Under the pieces are notes generated by a model that saw nothing but the letters and a program-made list of their open reading frames with translations, made no database searches and was not told the origin of the DNA. A stretch of 64,000 nt of DNA from Akanthomyces muscarius. Its lineage: Eukaryota; Ascomycota; Sordariomycetes; Hypocreales; Cordycipitaceae. The stretch is from contig NC_079244.1 of assembly GCF_028009165.1 (NCBI RefSeq), forward strand, positions 1 through 64,000, read 5' to 3'. Within the stretch, counting starts at the first letter, position 1. Each line of letters starts with the position of its first letter. The position numbers and the translations under genes are program-made. Below, piece by piece: positions 47,116 to 58,471 of this stretch.

Positions 47116-47731
47116 CCGTGGTACCCGGTAGCGTCCACCTAGCCAGGTAGGTTGGTCCCTATAAGTTAGAGCTTGGTGCCTGTAACGAGCGCTGTACTGG
47201 TGCGTGGTAGCGGCCGGGTCCAGTAAACGAGTGGCCAGCCTGGATGATGGCCGTTGGTTTACGCTGGAAAGAAATGGCTGGGAGCTACCTAGGAGTACCA
47301 GCCTGCAAGCACTGCCAGGATTAAACTAGTCAACGGGTTTCTCTACCATCGAATAACAAGTAATAGCAAATGGTAAAGCAACTCGCCGAAGCAAAGCTAC
47401 CCCGAGATGCACGGGTGCTTCGGAAGGACTTACACCCAATCCGAGTGGATAACGTCACACGAAGTACAGTGCTTGACCAGGCTGGAACAGAGGCCTCCAA
47501 ACGTGCTGGTCCGTATTTGGGCTCATGGCCACTCCGACTCTGCTCACCACACTCATCTATATGTGCTCTGGAGCGTAACGAAGTGCAAGTTCGATTCAGC
47601 CAAATCAACCGTAGATGTGTCATGTTCCGTTAGCAGCCAAGGCATAAAAGGGACGGACCAAGTATGTATCGTCGATTTCACCTAGTTTCTTCTACTTATT
47701 AATGCATTAATAATTAATATGAAGGCTGCCG
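47116..47731. other. Intergenic, 3' side of the oxidase gene
   Basis: No supported gene. It holds the expected 3' end of the minus-strand oxidase transcript; an AT-rich stretch at 47690-47720 (ATTAATAATTAAT) could serve in termination. Confidence 0.4.
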
Positions 47732-49524
47732 CTAAAAATAATGCCTCACTTCAGGGCTACGCTTGCTATTTCCATATGCAGAACCACCATAGGTCAGGTA
47801 GCCGTCAGCGACGGGCCCAGCTTGCTCCTTGATGTCTTCTTCGTTGCCAAACACAAAAACAGTCTGCATACCCATTACCATATGATGGAGAATGTGGCAG
47901 TGCATCATCCACACTCCAGCGGCTTCAACCCGGACACGCCATGCTCTCCAACCGGACGGCTCGAGCGGAGAGGTCTTGTCCTGGTAGCCGTACAATATGG
48001 TTGTGTCGCGTTGCACTGGACTGGTCTCTTTTAGGCGCTCCTCATTCTTTGTCGGGTCGTAGAGTCCTGGCCCGCCACCAATGTCGTAAAAGTGCCTGCC
48101 GTGTCCGTGAAATGGATGGTGCTGGACGTCGCCGACATCGACGCCGCCTTGGTTCTGCCAGACAATCTCTAGGACCTCACCCATCTTCGCAGGGAAGAGC
48201 CGGGTCTGGTTATCAAAGGCGTTGCCGCTGTCCACTGCTCGCTCATACGTCGAGTCAAGGTCAAGTTCGCCGTTGTATATATCGACTAGGTAAGGAGAGC
48301 CGGGGAAAGTCTCCACCCAATCATACCCGTTTTGAAGATAGACAATATGATCACTAGCATTCGAGTGAACTGTGACCACGATACGTCGAGTCACTTCATC
48401 TGCCGTGGGAAAGTTTGGGTCTGCCCCGTATGGCTGCAAGGTATAGTCAAGCCAGCCATTAGTGAGCGTGGCCAGAGGCAGGGGAGGATCGGCCGGGATG
48501 GTTGTTAAATCAGGCTCCTCCTCTGACGGGTATTGCAAAATCGCATACGTGGTCAGGGCAGGTGGGCCTCCAACAGTATTTATCTGGAAATAAAACTGTC
48601 GAGATCCGGCTGCTTGCAGCTCGTCTTCTGTCTTTGTTTTTAGGAGCACGCTATACCGCTGGCCACTGGCAATCTGTACGAAACCAGTCTCGGCAGACTT
48701 CGTGTAGTGCCCATCCGCCTCTATAATCTCGAGCACATCGTGGTCCTCGATTGACAACGAGAGCGTCGATAGAGCTGTGGCCCCAATGAATCGTAAACGG
48801 TAGGTTTTGCTGGCTTCGACCTCGAGCGCGGCAAGCTTGCACGATCCGTCGGTGTCATTCGCCGACCGACCCTGACCGTTTACCAAAAGAGCACTCGGAT
48901 CACTGAAGGCAAACTTAGTCGACATGAGTCCATGCTCAACCTCCTCATCCGTGTTCTGGTAAAATTCAGATAGGAGAATAGTACGCTCTTCATCATACTT
49001 GTATGGCGGTTGTTCAGTTGATTCCACAATGAGAGCACCTGCAGCAGTGACAGCTTGGAAGCCGACATGGGAGTGGTAAAAGTAAGTGCCAGCATAGCCG
49101 ACTTCTGGAAGGACCTCATAGTCAAAAAAGTGACCAGGTGGGATAGGCCACTGGCTGGCCATGGGTGTCCCATCAGAGAACGGTGCCGTAAAGGCGGATA
49201 GGCCGTGCCAATGCTGTACCTGCGCATCAGTCAACAGATCCACGGCAACGGTAGAATTACACCTACCATAGTGACATTCGAATCCTCCATGTCATTATAA
49301 ACCCGGATCCAGCTCACTTCGCCTTCCTGTAGGCGAAGTTCAGGCCCTGGCAATGACCCATTCACCAAGACAGAGTAGCGCTCGGAGCATGCTTGGCTGT
49401 AATTCTCAGCAGCCACTCGAAGGATATGGTCAGGTTGGAACGAGGCGTCATGACGAACAAGACGCCCATAAACTGGAGGTATGACCGCCTGGGCTACCAG
49501 GTAGAGAGTAGACAGGGTACGCAT
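47732..49524 (-). CDS. Multicopper oxidase (laccase / ascorbate-oxidase type)
   Basis: Join of 49524..49267 and 49219..47732, 581 residues. The 47-bp intron (GTAGGT...GCGCAG, CTGAC branch site, phase 0) joins NVTM to VQHWHGL, restoring the first copper motif. A signal peptide (MRTLSTLYLVAQAVIPPVYG) predicts secretion. All four copper signatures are present: HWHG (about residue 89), YHSH, HPFHGHG, and HCHILHHMVMGM near the C-terminus, where Met is the likely axial ligand side chain. Such enzymes oxidise phenols or similar substrates with reduction of O2 to water; in ascomycetes they serve in pigment polymerisation or secondary metabolism. Length is normal and the frame intact. It is the only clearly functional metabolic gene in the window; a broken P450 lies 1.8 kb upstream on the same strand, so they may be remnants of one cluster (inference). 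Confidence 0.92.
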
Positions 49525-50030
49525 TTTGCGCAGAGAACAACAAAAAACCTCACCGTGGGAGCCAGCGACTGTGTCTAGCAGAGGAGCGACAGAAGCGGGC
49601 GTTAAATAATAAACTGAATATGATTCAAATAATGTATTGGGATCGGCATCTCGCCTGCTTCTTTCATATTTCTTCTTTGCTTTTTCGGTGCTAACTTCTG
49701 GTCTCGGCCGTATCGCAGGGGGGATGCTAGCTGGGAGACACCGGCAGTAACAAGGACTACCCTGGGTTTGGTCCAGCACGAGACTCTGGCACAAAAACGC
49801 ATCTTTTTTGGCAGATAAATCGGCGACAATTTACGAAATTATGGACTGTATACAGTCTAGGACTGCCAACATCGAGAATAATTCCCGCAGCATAAGATAA
49901 AGCATTTTGTGGTTCCCAAATGGGTTCGAACTGAACCAGGGCAAAACTGGCTCAATAATAATACAGGCATACAAGTAAAAGCCTGTCTTTCATTGAATGA
50001 GCTGAATTTAAGACACGGGTGCACGTGGTT
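49525..50030. promoter_or_regulatory. Upstream region of the oxidase gene
   Basis: About 500 bp between the oxidase start and the next gene fragment. It should hold the promoter; no clear TATA box or named operator could be picked out by eye. Confidence 0.35.
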
Positions 50031-50243
50031 TCAGGTCGGCATTTTCATGATTGGCTCCATACTACAAATATGTGCCATGGCCACCGGAATACCGGTCTTG
50101 TCGGGGCCGACGTATAATCTTAAATCTGGCGTGTTTTTTGTGAAACGCTTGACTCTGCAATAATAGGCATTGTCTTTTGAGCCAGCTGGCCGAACGTCAT
50201 AGTGATAGCCGAAAGCTGGACGGATAATTTCGTAGCGGCGCAT
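50031..50243 (-). pseudogene. Possible N-terminal fragment of a LURP-one/tubby-like protein
   Basis: Seventy codons from ATG 50243: MRRYEIIRPAFGYHYDV, then YYCRVKRFTKNTPDLRLYVGPDKTG. The pattern of alternating strands (YEI-RPA..., YYVK...TKN-PDLxLY-G-DKxG) resembles the start of fungal tubby-C-like/LOR proteins, which are normally about 200 residues. The rest is missing or lies behind an intron I cannot find. An opposite-strand frame (49909-50163) overlaps it and looks less natural. Tentative. Confidence 0.35.
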
Positions 50244-51346
50244 TGTGTATGCTTCAGAAGCGACTGTATTGCGAGGAAGAAGGATTTATTTATTTTGAGC
50301 TTACGAGCATCACAACTTATATATCAAATTCTCATTGAGGGTCCTTGTGATGGGCAACGCGCGGACTGGTGAGCTAAAAGCTGGACATACCCTTGCTGTT
50401 CTCGCTTTTGCTCCGCCGCATTGTACGAGGAATACGCGGGGCAACAGCACGCTGAGGACCCATAAACCTCAGCCCTGTGGTTACGGACGCAAAGCAAATT
50501 ACATTGCGTCCTTTCGCCCCCGAGGCTTGGCAGCATATACCAGATGAGTTACAGAATTGCCAATCATGACGCAGCTATCTTGTCAACCAATTGTTGCTAG
50601 TGTCTCATGACTCTGCGACCACTATAATAGGCACCTTTTGCTGGCCCGCCAAAAGAAAAAAAGGTACATGACTCAAGCATGACGTATCTTATCGTCCTCT
50701 CATCTTCCCCCAATAACCCGTGTTTAATTGATGTCTGTATGATATACTGATGAAAGCCTAGTTCGAAGTATGTTTTTGACCATCCTTTATAATACGATCA
50801 TCTGTCTCTCGCAACTCGGGCAAAGGTTTACTATTTCTGCTAGGAAGCTTTCAACGCTAACTAACGTCAGCCACCCACTTTCAAGTCACCCCAGAAACAG
50901 GTCGTGTCACGCCTGCTATAATACTAGCAGACCTTTATTACTATCTATACCTTTTCTTAAGTTATAATTATAATTATTTTTATTTTGGATTTTAGTATTA
51001 TAATGTGGTTAATAAGTGAGTCGCCTAGATAAGTAAGTTACCTACATTCCTTAACACTTCACCTTTTAACTATTGATAATTTAACTATAATATAAAAAGA
51101 AATCTAAACTAATTAAAATCCTCTTCCTTACTAGTTTCCGCGTTTATAGTGTAAGTGCGTGTATTATATCTAATCTAACTACACACTCAACGCCAATAGA
51201 TTTTTGTGATGATATTGTTTCGTGGCTACCTTCCGCGGGCTTGGGTGATGACCAGCTTGAAGAGTGGCACGTGCCCATGGCGGCCTTGCCTGTTATATTT
51301 TATTCAAGTTCGGGTGCCATCTCCTAGGTCGGGCAATTTACCTCCG
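50244..51346. other. Intergenic with a 330-bp AT-rich insert
   Basis: No supported gene. From 50858 to 51187 the sequence becomes AT-rich; it is bounded by CAACGC at 50852-50857 and 51188-51193, possibly a target-site duplication. The insert contains GTCAGCCACCCACTT near its left end, like the start of the possible LTR at 58066. Confidence 0.4.
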
Positions 51347-53008
51347 TCATCTATGTCGAGATGTGAGCTTGAAATATACCTTGTCTTTAATTGGCTTCGC
51401 TCCGTGCCAATTACGATTAGTTCTAGGAAGAGACTCTTGCTGCAGTTTACCTGCTCCATCACAGAGCTCAAATTCGTACATTGACATAAACATGGCGGTT
51501 GAAATCGCAACCTCGAGCTTAGCAAACTACACGGCTGTTAGTGGAATGTATTGACACAACAAGGGCGACATAATATTGTTCCAACCGTACCCGTTTCCCG
51601 ACTAGTGCTTGTCAATTAAAATTCTACTTAGAGATAATTGGGTAAGTGGTGTAGCTTACGGCAAGGGTGCAGCCCTGCTCCCCATCCCAGATAATCGAGC
51701 GAAGAGCTTTCGCGGCCATCGGGCGACGACTGAATATGACGACAAGGGTTCCATTCCAATGGTTCAGGATATAAATCTTGATTTAAATGCACATCATCGG
51801 CCAAGTATACCTGAATTGACATCAGCTTCAGAATAACAGATAAGAACCAGCGACATTACAGCCATACTCACAGCAAAGGACCCTCTAGGAACTATTATGT
51901 TTGTGCCCACTAGGGGTAGGTTGACATTGGTAATATTTTTGCGAATGAAAATGCCTGGAAGATTAAGGCGGATTGATTCTTGCAGAGCATACCCGAGCAT
52001 TGGAAAACTGGACTCCCACTGCTCTATGGTCAAGCGCTCTAATATCTGTCGTGGAGTCTCATCGTCTGATTGACGGCCTGCGGCGATGACTTCATCGACC
52101 TCGGCCTGCACCTTCATATACCAGTCACGATGTTTGGCGAGATAGCATAGTATCCATGCTGCGTTGACACCACTGTTGAGGAGCCCTGCAAAAAGGCTGG
52201 AGATGATAACCTGGAACGGTTAGTAAACTGATCCTCGGTCGTAAGCCCACACAAAACTCACCGTCGAAATTTGAATGTCGCTATCCCCTTTGTCCATCAT
52301 AATTTGCATCGCATCGTTTTCTCGTCTGCCACACTTCCTGCGATCTCTTATCATGCTTCGAAATAGCAAGTGCAGTCTCGCACCGGCCCATAGCTTGCGA
52401 AGCATTCCCAGTGTTGGCATCATAGGAAACATGGTCTGCCCTGCAGAGGAGTCATTCATTCGATCGTAAACTGCTAGAGTTTCTGCAAGCAGCCGTGGGC
52501 TATCCGCCACGTCATAACTCCCCAGTAGACGATGTGTCATCTGATATATCAGGAGGTATATGCCGTTGAAAGGATCGAAAGGGCGTGAGGTGTCTAAATG
52601 TCCGAGGGCACTATTGGCATCATCTACTAGCTGACCAAGATTTTCAATCAGTCTAGCTTTTGTCATGAGTAGCTTGAACGTTTTAAATGTACGGGAATCT
52701 ATTCCCCCGCCCTCCAAATGATCCGTAGTTGGAATACCGGTGAGCAGAGCAGAGTATCTATCAATTGGTTAACATGTTGCGAAAGGTGCCATGCAAGCAC
52801 AACGAACCCAGCTAATGGATCTAAGCCGCGTGTAGAGAAAAATGACGCTCGGGCATCGGCCCCAGACAATGCGACGATAAGATGGATGCCGTATCGAAAA
52901 CAAAAGTGTCCATCTTAACTCAGCCCACAACCGTTGGCTAGAAAATCAGCACGCCTATAAAAGAAATCGACGCAGCCAACTAGTGGCCATCCAATGAGAA
53001 GTTTATTA
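51347..53008 (-). pseudogene. Cytochrome P450, broken at both ends
   Basis: Exons by splice logic: about 53008..52808, 52757..52262, 52210..51872, 51810..51660 and a last one ending at TGA 51349-51347. Introns are 50, 51 and 61 bp (GTTCGT, GTGAGT, GTGAGT donors). Recognisable parts: LLIGWPLVGCVDFFYR near the N-terminus; the I-helix AGLLNSGVNAAW; the K-helix QESIRLN; YPEPLEWNP; the haem-binding LGWGAGLHPC; then FAKLEVAISTAMFM. Defects: the membrane anchor and first exon part are cut off by a retrotransposon fragment at 53009; TAA at 52917-52915 interrupts exon 1 where CAA would fit; and the step from the haem cysteine to FAKLE cannot be spliced without a stop or a frame break, losing the usual Gly and Arg. 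The protein would have been a haem monooxygenase; family not determined. Confidence 0.8.
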
Positions 53009-53822
53009 CACCCAGAAGGCTCTATAACGCCCCTAAGAGGCCCTATATAGTACCCAGAACCCTCTCTAACCCCCTCAGAAGGCCCCTATCATAGCCTAGA
53101 AGACTCCCTAACACCCTCTATCAAGCTAAGAGACGCTGGAAGCTATACGCCAGCCTCCTAAGTCTCCTTAGTACCTGTGGAAGACTCTCTAGCGCCCTCT
53201 AGCGACCCTTTCGCCTTAGAAGACAACATTCTAGCGCCTTCCTAGACTATCCAGGTCTAAATCGGCACAAAAAGACGACTATTAGGACCTTCAGAGGGCC
53301 CTAGACCTACTAGAAGACCCGTCCCACCTATAAAGGACGCCTCTAGCAGCTAGAAAGAGACAATATAAGCCCTAGAGAGGCTAGCAGGCCTCTATAACTC
53401 TATTAACACGTCCTAGGCTACTGCCTAGTTTGAACCACCTATCCTAGCATAAAGACCTACCCTATATACACCCTCTCTAAGCACCTAAGAGGCCCACGCG
53501 GCTATTTTAGCGCCTATACTCGCTAAAATAGCTTACTATATAATAGCTATAATACTCTATAAAGATAGCTATACTAACCTATAAGCTCCAACCTAGGCCC
53601 GCCTAGATCTTCTATCTAATAGCAAACTAGCTCGCCGTAAAATTCATCGCTAGGCCTTCTAAAATAACCCTCCTACACTTCCTACTACTCCCTAGGATCC
53701 TAGGGCTTAGGTTAGAGTAAAGAAACCTCCTTAGGCTCCTAAAGGACTATCTAGACAACCTAGATACCCTGAAGGTCCCTACCTACCCTATATAAAAAGA
53801 CATATCCTTCTTTACTATTAGA
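53009..53822 (+). mobile_element. RIPped fragment of the telomeric retrotransposon
   Basis: Aligns with 2990-3780 of element A (linker after the zinc fingers). Shared strings include CCAGAAGGCTCTATA, CCCTCTAGCGACCCTTTCGCC, CTACACTTCCTACTACTCCC and TAGGATCCTAGGGCT; differences are mostly C-to-T and G-to-A. It lies away from any telomere repeat and interrupts the P450, so it arrived by rearrangement, or by insertion followed by loss of its ends. Confidence 0.88.
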
Positions 53823-53929
53823 ATCTAATTCCACAGGCTAACTATGCCTATTTAGGATGGCAAAACCCACACGCCTAGTGGGAATTTTCCACACGTTACT
53901 ATACAATTTTCAGACATCAACTTTCACGA
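53823..53929. other. Short GC-normal patch
   Basis: About 100 bp including AGGATGGCAAAACCCACACG without RIP signs, between the relic and the hairpin array. Nothing recognised. Confidence 0.3.
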
Positions 53930-54790
53930 CTACTAACTGCCTTCCTCTTTTATACTTTATAGCTTCCTCTTACACACTGCCTACTATATCTATAGCCTTT
54001 AGCCGTTATTAGGTAAAAAAGCACTTACCGCTTTTATCACCACCTTTATAAAATTCTTAGACTATAGCTAAGCTTTCACCACCTACTTTTAACAGCTAAG
54101 TAACTCTCTAAACGGATTTTTACTACCTGCCTTTTATAGAATAGTTATAGCGAGATATCGCCTACTCTTTCTAGATCTACTAACTATTATACTTTACTGC
54201 CTTCTTTTCTTACCTAATATAGTTTATATAATAATACCACTCTAAAGACTTCCTACTTTACTGCCTACTCTTTATAGTAGTCTTACTATTAGTATTACTA
54301 TTACCGCCTACTATATTAGGAGCTAAGCGCTACTATTATCTACCACTTATTACTTATAGTTATAGTTTCTTACCGCCTAACTTTAATAGTTAGAGTAACC
54401 TCTATATAAGGTTCTTTACTACCTGCCTTTTAGAGAATAACTTATAAGACACTGCCTACTCTTTATAGGCATCCTAACTGTAGAGTCTTTACCGCCTTCT
54501 TTTCTCACTATTAACGATATGTCTATAGCTAAACACCTCTTAAAGTTTCTCTATCTTACCGCCTGCTATTATAGGAGCGGTAAAGCACTACCTTCCCCTT
54601 TTAGTTAACAATCCTTCTTTAACTTCTACCGCCTACTACTTATAGCGGAGAGGTGTTGCCTACTACCTGTCTAAGGCCTTTTCTTAACTATCACCGCCTG
54701 CCTGTTTAGACGGGAGAGCACCTCCTACTAACCGCCTACCTTTTATAAATATATAAGCTCTATTTACCGCTTACCTAGTTAGGCAGTCCT
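53930..54790 (+). repeat. Irregular array of CCGCCT-headed short hairpins
   Basis: About 19 occurrences of a motif close to TTACCGCCTACT (also ACTGCCTACT, ACCTGCCTT), 30-70 bp apart, e.g. at about 54025, 54155, 54259, 54302, 54371, 54461, 54491, 54558, 54628, 54692, 54731. Many are followed by a short complementary arm: TGCCTA-ctcttta-TAGGCA (54462-54480), ACCGCCT...AGGAGCGGT (54558-54580), CTACTCTTTATAGTAG, CTAACTTTAATAGTTAG. No open frame spans it. Confidence 0.6.
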
Positions 54791-55914
54791 AAGTAGGCTA
54801 ATTATAAGCTAACTAAAAAGCCTAGTCCTAATAGAATATTATTTTTTTATATAGCCTATTATAAGATATACTAGCTACTAGGCTAGTAAGAAAATTATTA
54901 TTAGGCCTCTATAATAGTACCCTTTTAGTTATAGTTAAGATAGCTATACCCTATTATATAATTAATAAGAAAAGGCAGCCTACTCTATAAAAATAGGTTA
55001 GATTTAAAAGTAAGAGTAAATATAAAACCTAGAAATATTAATATAGTAAAAGTAAAAGAGTAGTAACTTTCACCTAATCTATAATATAAAGAAGTCCTAG
55101 TTAAATTCAGCCTTATAATACTATTATTAACTTATCCTAAAATGCCTATATCTACTCGCTTACTATCTATATTTAGATACTAGTATATTCTAGTATAGTA
55201 ATTCCTAATAGTAGCTTCTAGTAATTTCCTCTTATACTAGGTATATTTACTACTATACTTATTTATTTTAGCTGTTTTTTTAATTAGTTTATAATATAAT
55301 AGTCCTTATTACTATACCTTATACCTATATCTTAGCTATCTATACTACCTTTAAATCCGGTTTTTATTAACTAATAGCTAATATTTAGGTTATTTAGATA
55401 CTTTCTATAGTATCTACTTTCTTTTAGTTCTAAAGTTTAACTTTTATATCTACTACTTATTATTTTATAAATAGTAACTAATAACACTAAATAGCTATAA
55501 CTAATAGATTTATAAGGGAAAAATATATTCTATATAGTATATATATTAATACACCTATATAATAGTTTAATTATTATTTAGCTATTTTTATATATTATCT
55601 CCTTACCTATTTAGCTATATTAAGGTTAAGCTATAGATTAATACTAAAAAGGATTAAACGACCTACTAATTAAGAGACTTCTAGCTATATAGGCTATTTT
55701 CTTAAAAATAAGATCTATTACTAATTACTAGTAAGAGACTAATAAAGACTTTAAGTCTCTTCCTTAATAAGAGTGATATTATAGTCTCTAAATTATAAAA
55801 GTACTTATATACTATTATAAAAGATAAGTATACTAACTACTCTTTTAAACTTTATATTTCCTTACTTTTAGTAGTATATATAGAGAAGAATAAAAAGCTC
55901 TTAAAGAATAAGAG
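54791..55914. other. RIP relic, unidentified
   Basis: TA-rich, no gene recognised. It directly abuts the TA target site of the pogo-type transposon. Confidence 0.45.
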
Positions 55915-57779
55915 TAACGTAGTTCACAAGTAAGCGGGCCACCTAAGCGAGTAGGCCACTTTATGTCATTTTTTAATTAACTACGTTTAAACTCTATTAA
56001 CTTAATAGGATAAAATAGTTTTAACTCTAAATAAAAAAGATATTATTAACACACTTAAGGCTTTAAAAAAAGACCTTATACTATCACTTTAAAACATAGC
56101 TTATATCTATAATATACTATAAATAATACTAATATATTATTAATAAGAATAACTAAGCTAAGCTAATATAATAATATACTCTTAAAAATTAATAAATAAA
56201 GAAGAAGATCTCCTTATTTAGTATATTCTTAATCTAGATATATAATCTTAGCCGCCTTATTTATATAATATAGAAGCTATAGCTAACCGCCTATTAGAGT
56301 TTAAATATAACATTCTAGTTAGGAGGCACTAGTTTATAAACTTTATTAGGTAACACCTAGAACTTATTATATATTTATTATATTAAATTAACTATTAAAA
56401 AGTCTAATATAAAGATCTAAAATAATATTAAGACTAGTTTTAGCTTATAGAAAATACTATTATAAAATATAGTATATAAAGGGGGGAGATTTATAACTTT
56501 AATAAAATAGGCTTTATAATAGGCTAAATATTATCTAAAACAGTTATTATAGGTATAGAAAGATATTAAAAAGGTTAGAAAATATAATAAGGAAATTATA
56601 CTTAGACGATAATAATAGAGTATATTAGTATAGCTAGTATTATTATTCCTCTATTTATTATTATTATAAGTAAAACCTACCTCTCCTCTTAGTATAAAAA
56701 CAGCCCTTTACCTTATAACTAGGCTATTTCTATTACTAAAAATAGATAGACTATAAATAAGAAGTACTTAGAATAGCTTAAATATTTTAATCTATATATA
56801 AAAACTAAAAGAATTAGTAAATATAAGCTATTAATCCTTAATAGGTATAAAAGCTATTACTTTATAGATTTTAAGCTATATTATAAAGTAAATAATATAA
56901 TTATATTATATATACCTACTTATTTATTATATATACTCTAACTATTAGATATTACCTATTTTTAGCTATTAAAATATATATATAATAATATAATTAATAA
57001 TCTAATATATACTAAAATTACCTATATTACTAAGAAAGAATTTTTCTTTATAGTTTACTTAGTATATAAAGCTTTTATAATTAAATTAAATATCCTTAGT
57101 GGTTTTTAAGGCACTAAGATTTATCCTTTTAATCTAGAATATATTATTTTATAGCTTAATATAAAGTTATAAACTTTATTACCTTTTAACACTACTAATA
57201 GTTAAGAACTTCCCTAACTTCTAAAAACCCCTAATAACCTAATAGAGGCTCTATCTTAAATAGAATATATTAAAAAAAGGATAAGGATCTATTAGAGTAG
57301 CTCTTTAAGTGAAATTATTATAAATATCTCTTAGTTATTAAAGTGTATAATAAAAGTAATATAATAGATAGTATTAATATAAGAATAAATTAATAAGCTA
57401 GAGGTAGTAAATATATAACTTTCCTAACACTAATATATGAAAAAAAAACACTTATAGACTAGAGGATCTCTTACTCTAAAGGCTAGTAAAAATTTAGCTA
57501 CTTAGTTATAGGGGAAGGGTAAAAGAAGATACGATAAGTCTAAAAGTCCGGGTCTATTAACACAGCCTAAGCTACACTATTAGCGTTATAGTAATTATAA
57601 CAAAATTAGCTATAATTCTAGGATATATAAAAAGGTAATAGAAATTACTTTTTTAGATAATTATAATTAATTTTTATTAACTAGATTTTATTTTAGTTTA
57701 TTAAAGTATATTTTTTATTATAAGGTCCTAGAAGGTAGCCTACTCGCTTAGGTGGCCTACTCGCTTATAAACTATGTTA
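55915..57779 (+). mobile_element. pogo/Fot1-type DNA transposon, complete ends, RIPped
   Basis: TA target duplication at 55915-55916 and 57778-57779 encloses 1861 bp with ~43-bp terminal inverted repeats (55917-55959 and 57735-57777). The arms mismatch only by transitions. Each arm contains AAGCGAGTAGGC-like sequence twice, separated by CACCT, suggesting two transposase-binding sites per end. Size, TA target and TIR length fit the Fot1/Pot2 group of Tc1/mariner-pogo elements (Pot2: about 1.86 kb, 43-bp TIRs). Confidence 0.9.
56000..57650 (+). pseudogene. Fot1/pogo transposase, destroyed by RIP
   Basis: Decayed plus-strand coding region. Near 56486-56512 the DNA reads IYNFNKIGFIIG, matching the family's YNFDETGFxxG with the catalytic D lost; near 56831-56880 it reads LILNRYKSYY.IDF, matching LILDGHxSHxSxEF with the second D now N. 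IILYIPTY and LLDI.YF.LLK follow, as in the DDE domain (CMPPHSSH, QPLDVGCFxPLK). A C-terminal zinc-knuckle trace (about 57565-57630) is also seen. Exact ends of the frame cannot be set. It cannot make active transposase. Confidence 0.85.
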
Positions 57780-58065
57780 AGCTTATTAAGAAAAATATAA
57801 ATATAAATATTAGTAAGGAGGTGAAGTTATTTTAACCCTTACTATTTAAGCTAACTAGTAAATTCTACTCTAATATAATATTAGGCGTTTATTACTATAT
57901 AGAGTTAGGAAAGGACTAGACTAGTATAATATAATATTATAGCTTTATTTATAAGTCTCTAATCTTACTACTTTTATAGTCCTATATATTATATTAACTA
58001 ACTTATATTATTATAGTGAATAATAAGAAATATCTTAGTAGCGAATTTATCTTTATAGCTAATAA
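57780..58065. other. RIP relic, unidentified
   Basis: Short TA-rich stretch between the pogo element and the possible LTR. Nothing recognised. Confidence 0.4.
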
Positions 58066-58471
58066 TGTTAGCCACCCACTTAGGAACACCCCCACCTAGG
58101 AACACCCTTAACGCGTCTTTAACTCTCTATTAACTATATTATAATAATTGTGATATCTTATATAATAATTATTATTATTAAGCTATTTTTTTACTATTAT
58201 TATTATAGAAGATAAATATACTAAATAAGACCTTTAAAATGCTATATAAGATATTATTAGTAGTATAAGCTAATCTATTATTATAGACTAGCCTTAGGGC
58301 GTCTATAAATAGGCGTTATAATTATTATTAACTCTCTTAAGGAGAAGAAGGAGAAGAAACGGGAAGATAGTAAGCCCTTTCTATTTTATAGTAGTCTAGG
58401 TTTTATATAGAGTTAGTATAGAGTTTAGCTAGGGTCTTAGTAAAGTTAACCTTAAGCTTAGCTAGCTAACA
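58066..58471. repeat. Possible LTR (solo, or of the gypsy relic)
   Basis: Begins TGTTAGCC and ends AGCTAACA, an 8-base inverted pair with one G-to-A mismatch, 406 bp apart. It contains GGAACACCCCCACCTAGGAACACC near one end and a purine-rich GGAGAAGAAGGAGAAG. No convincing target duplication and no second copy in the window, so the call is weak. Confidence 0.35.
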
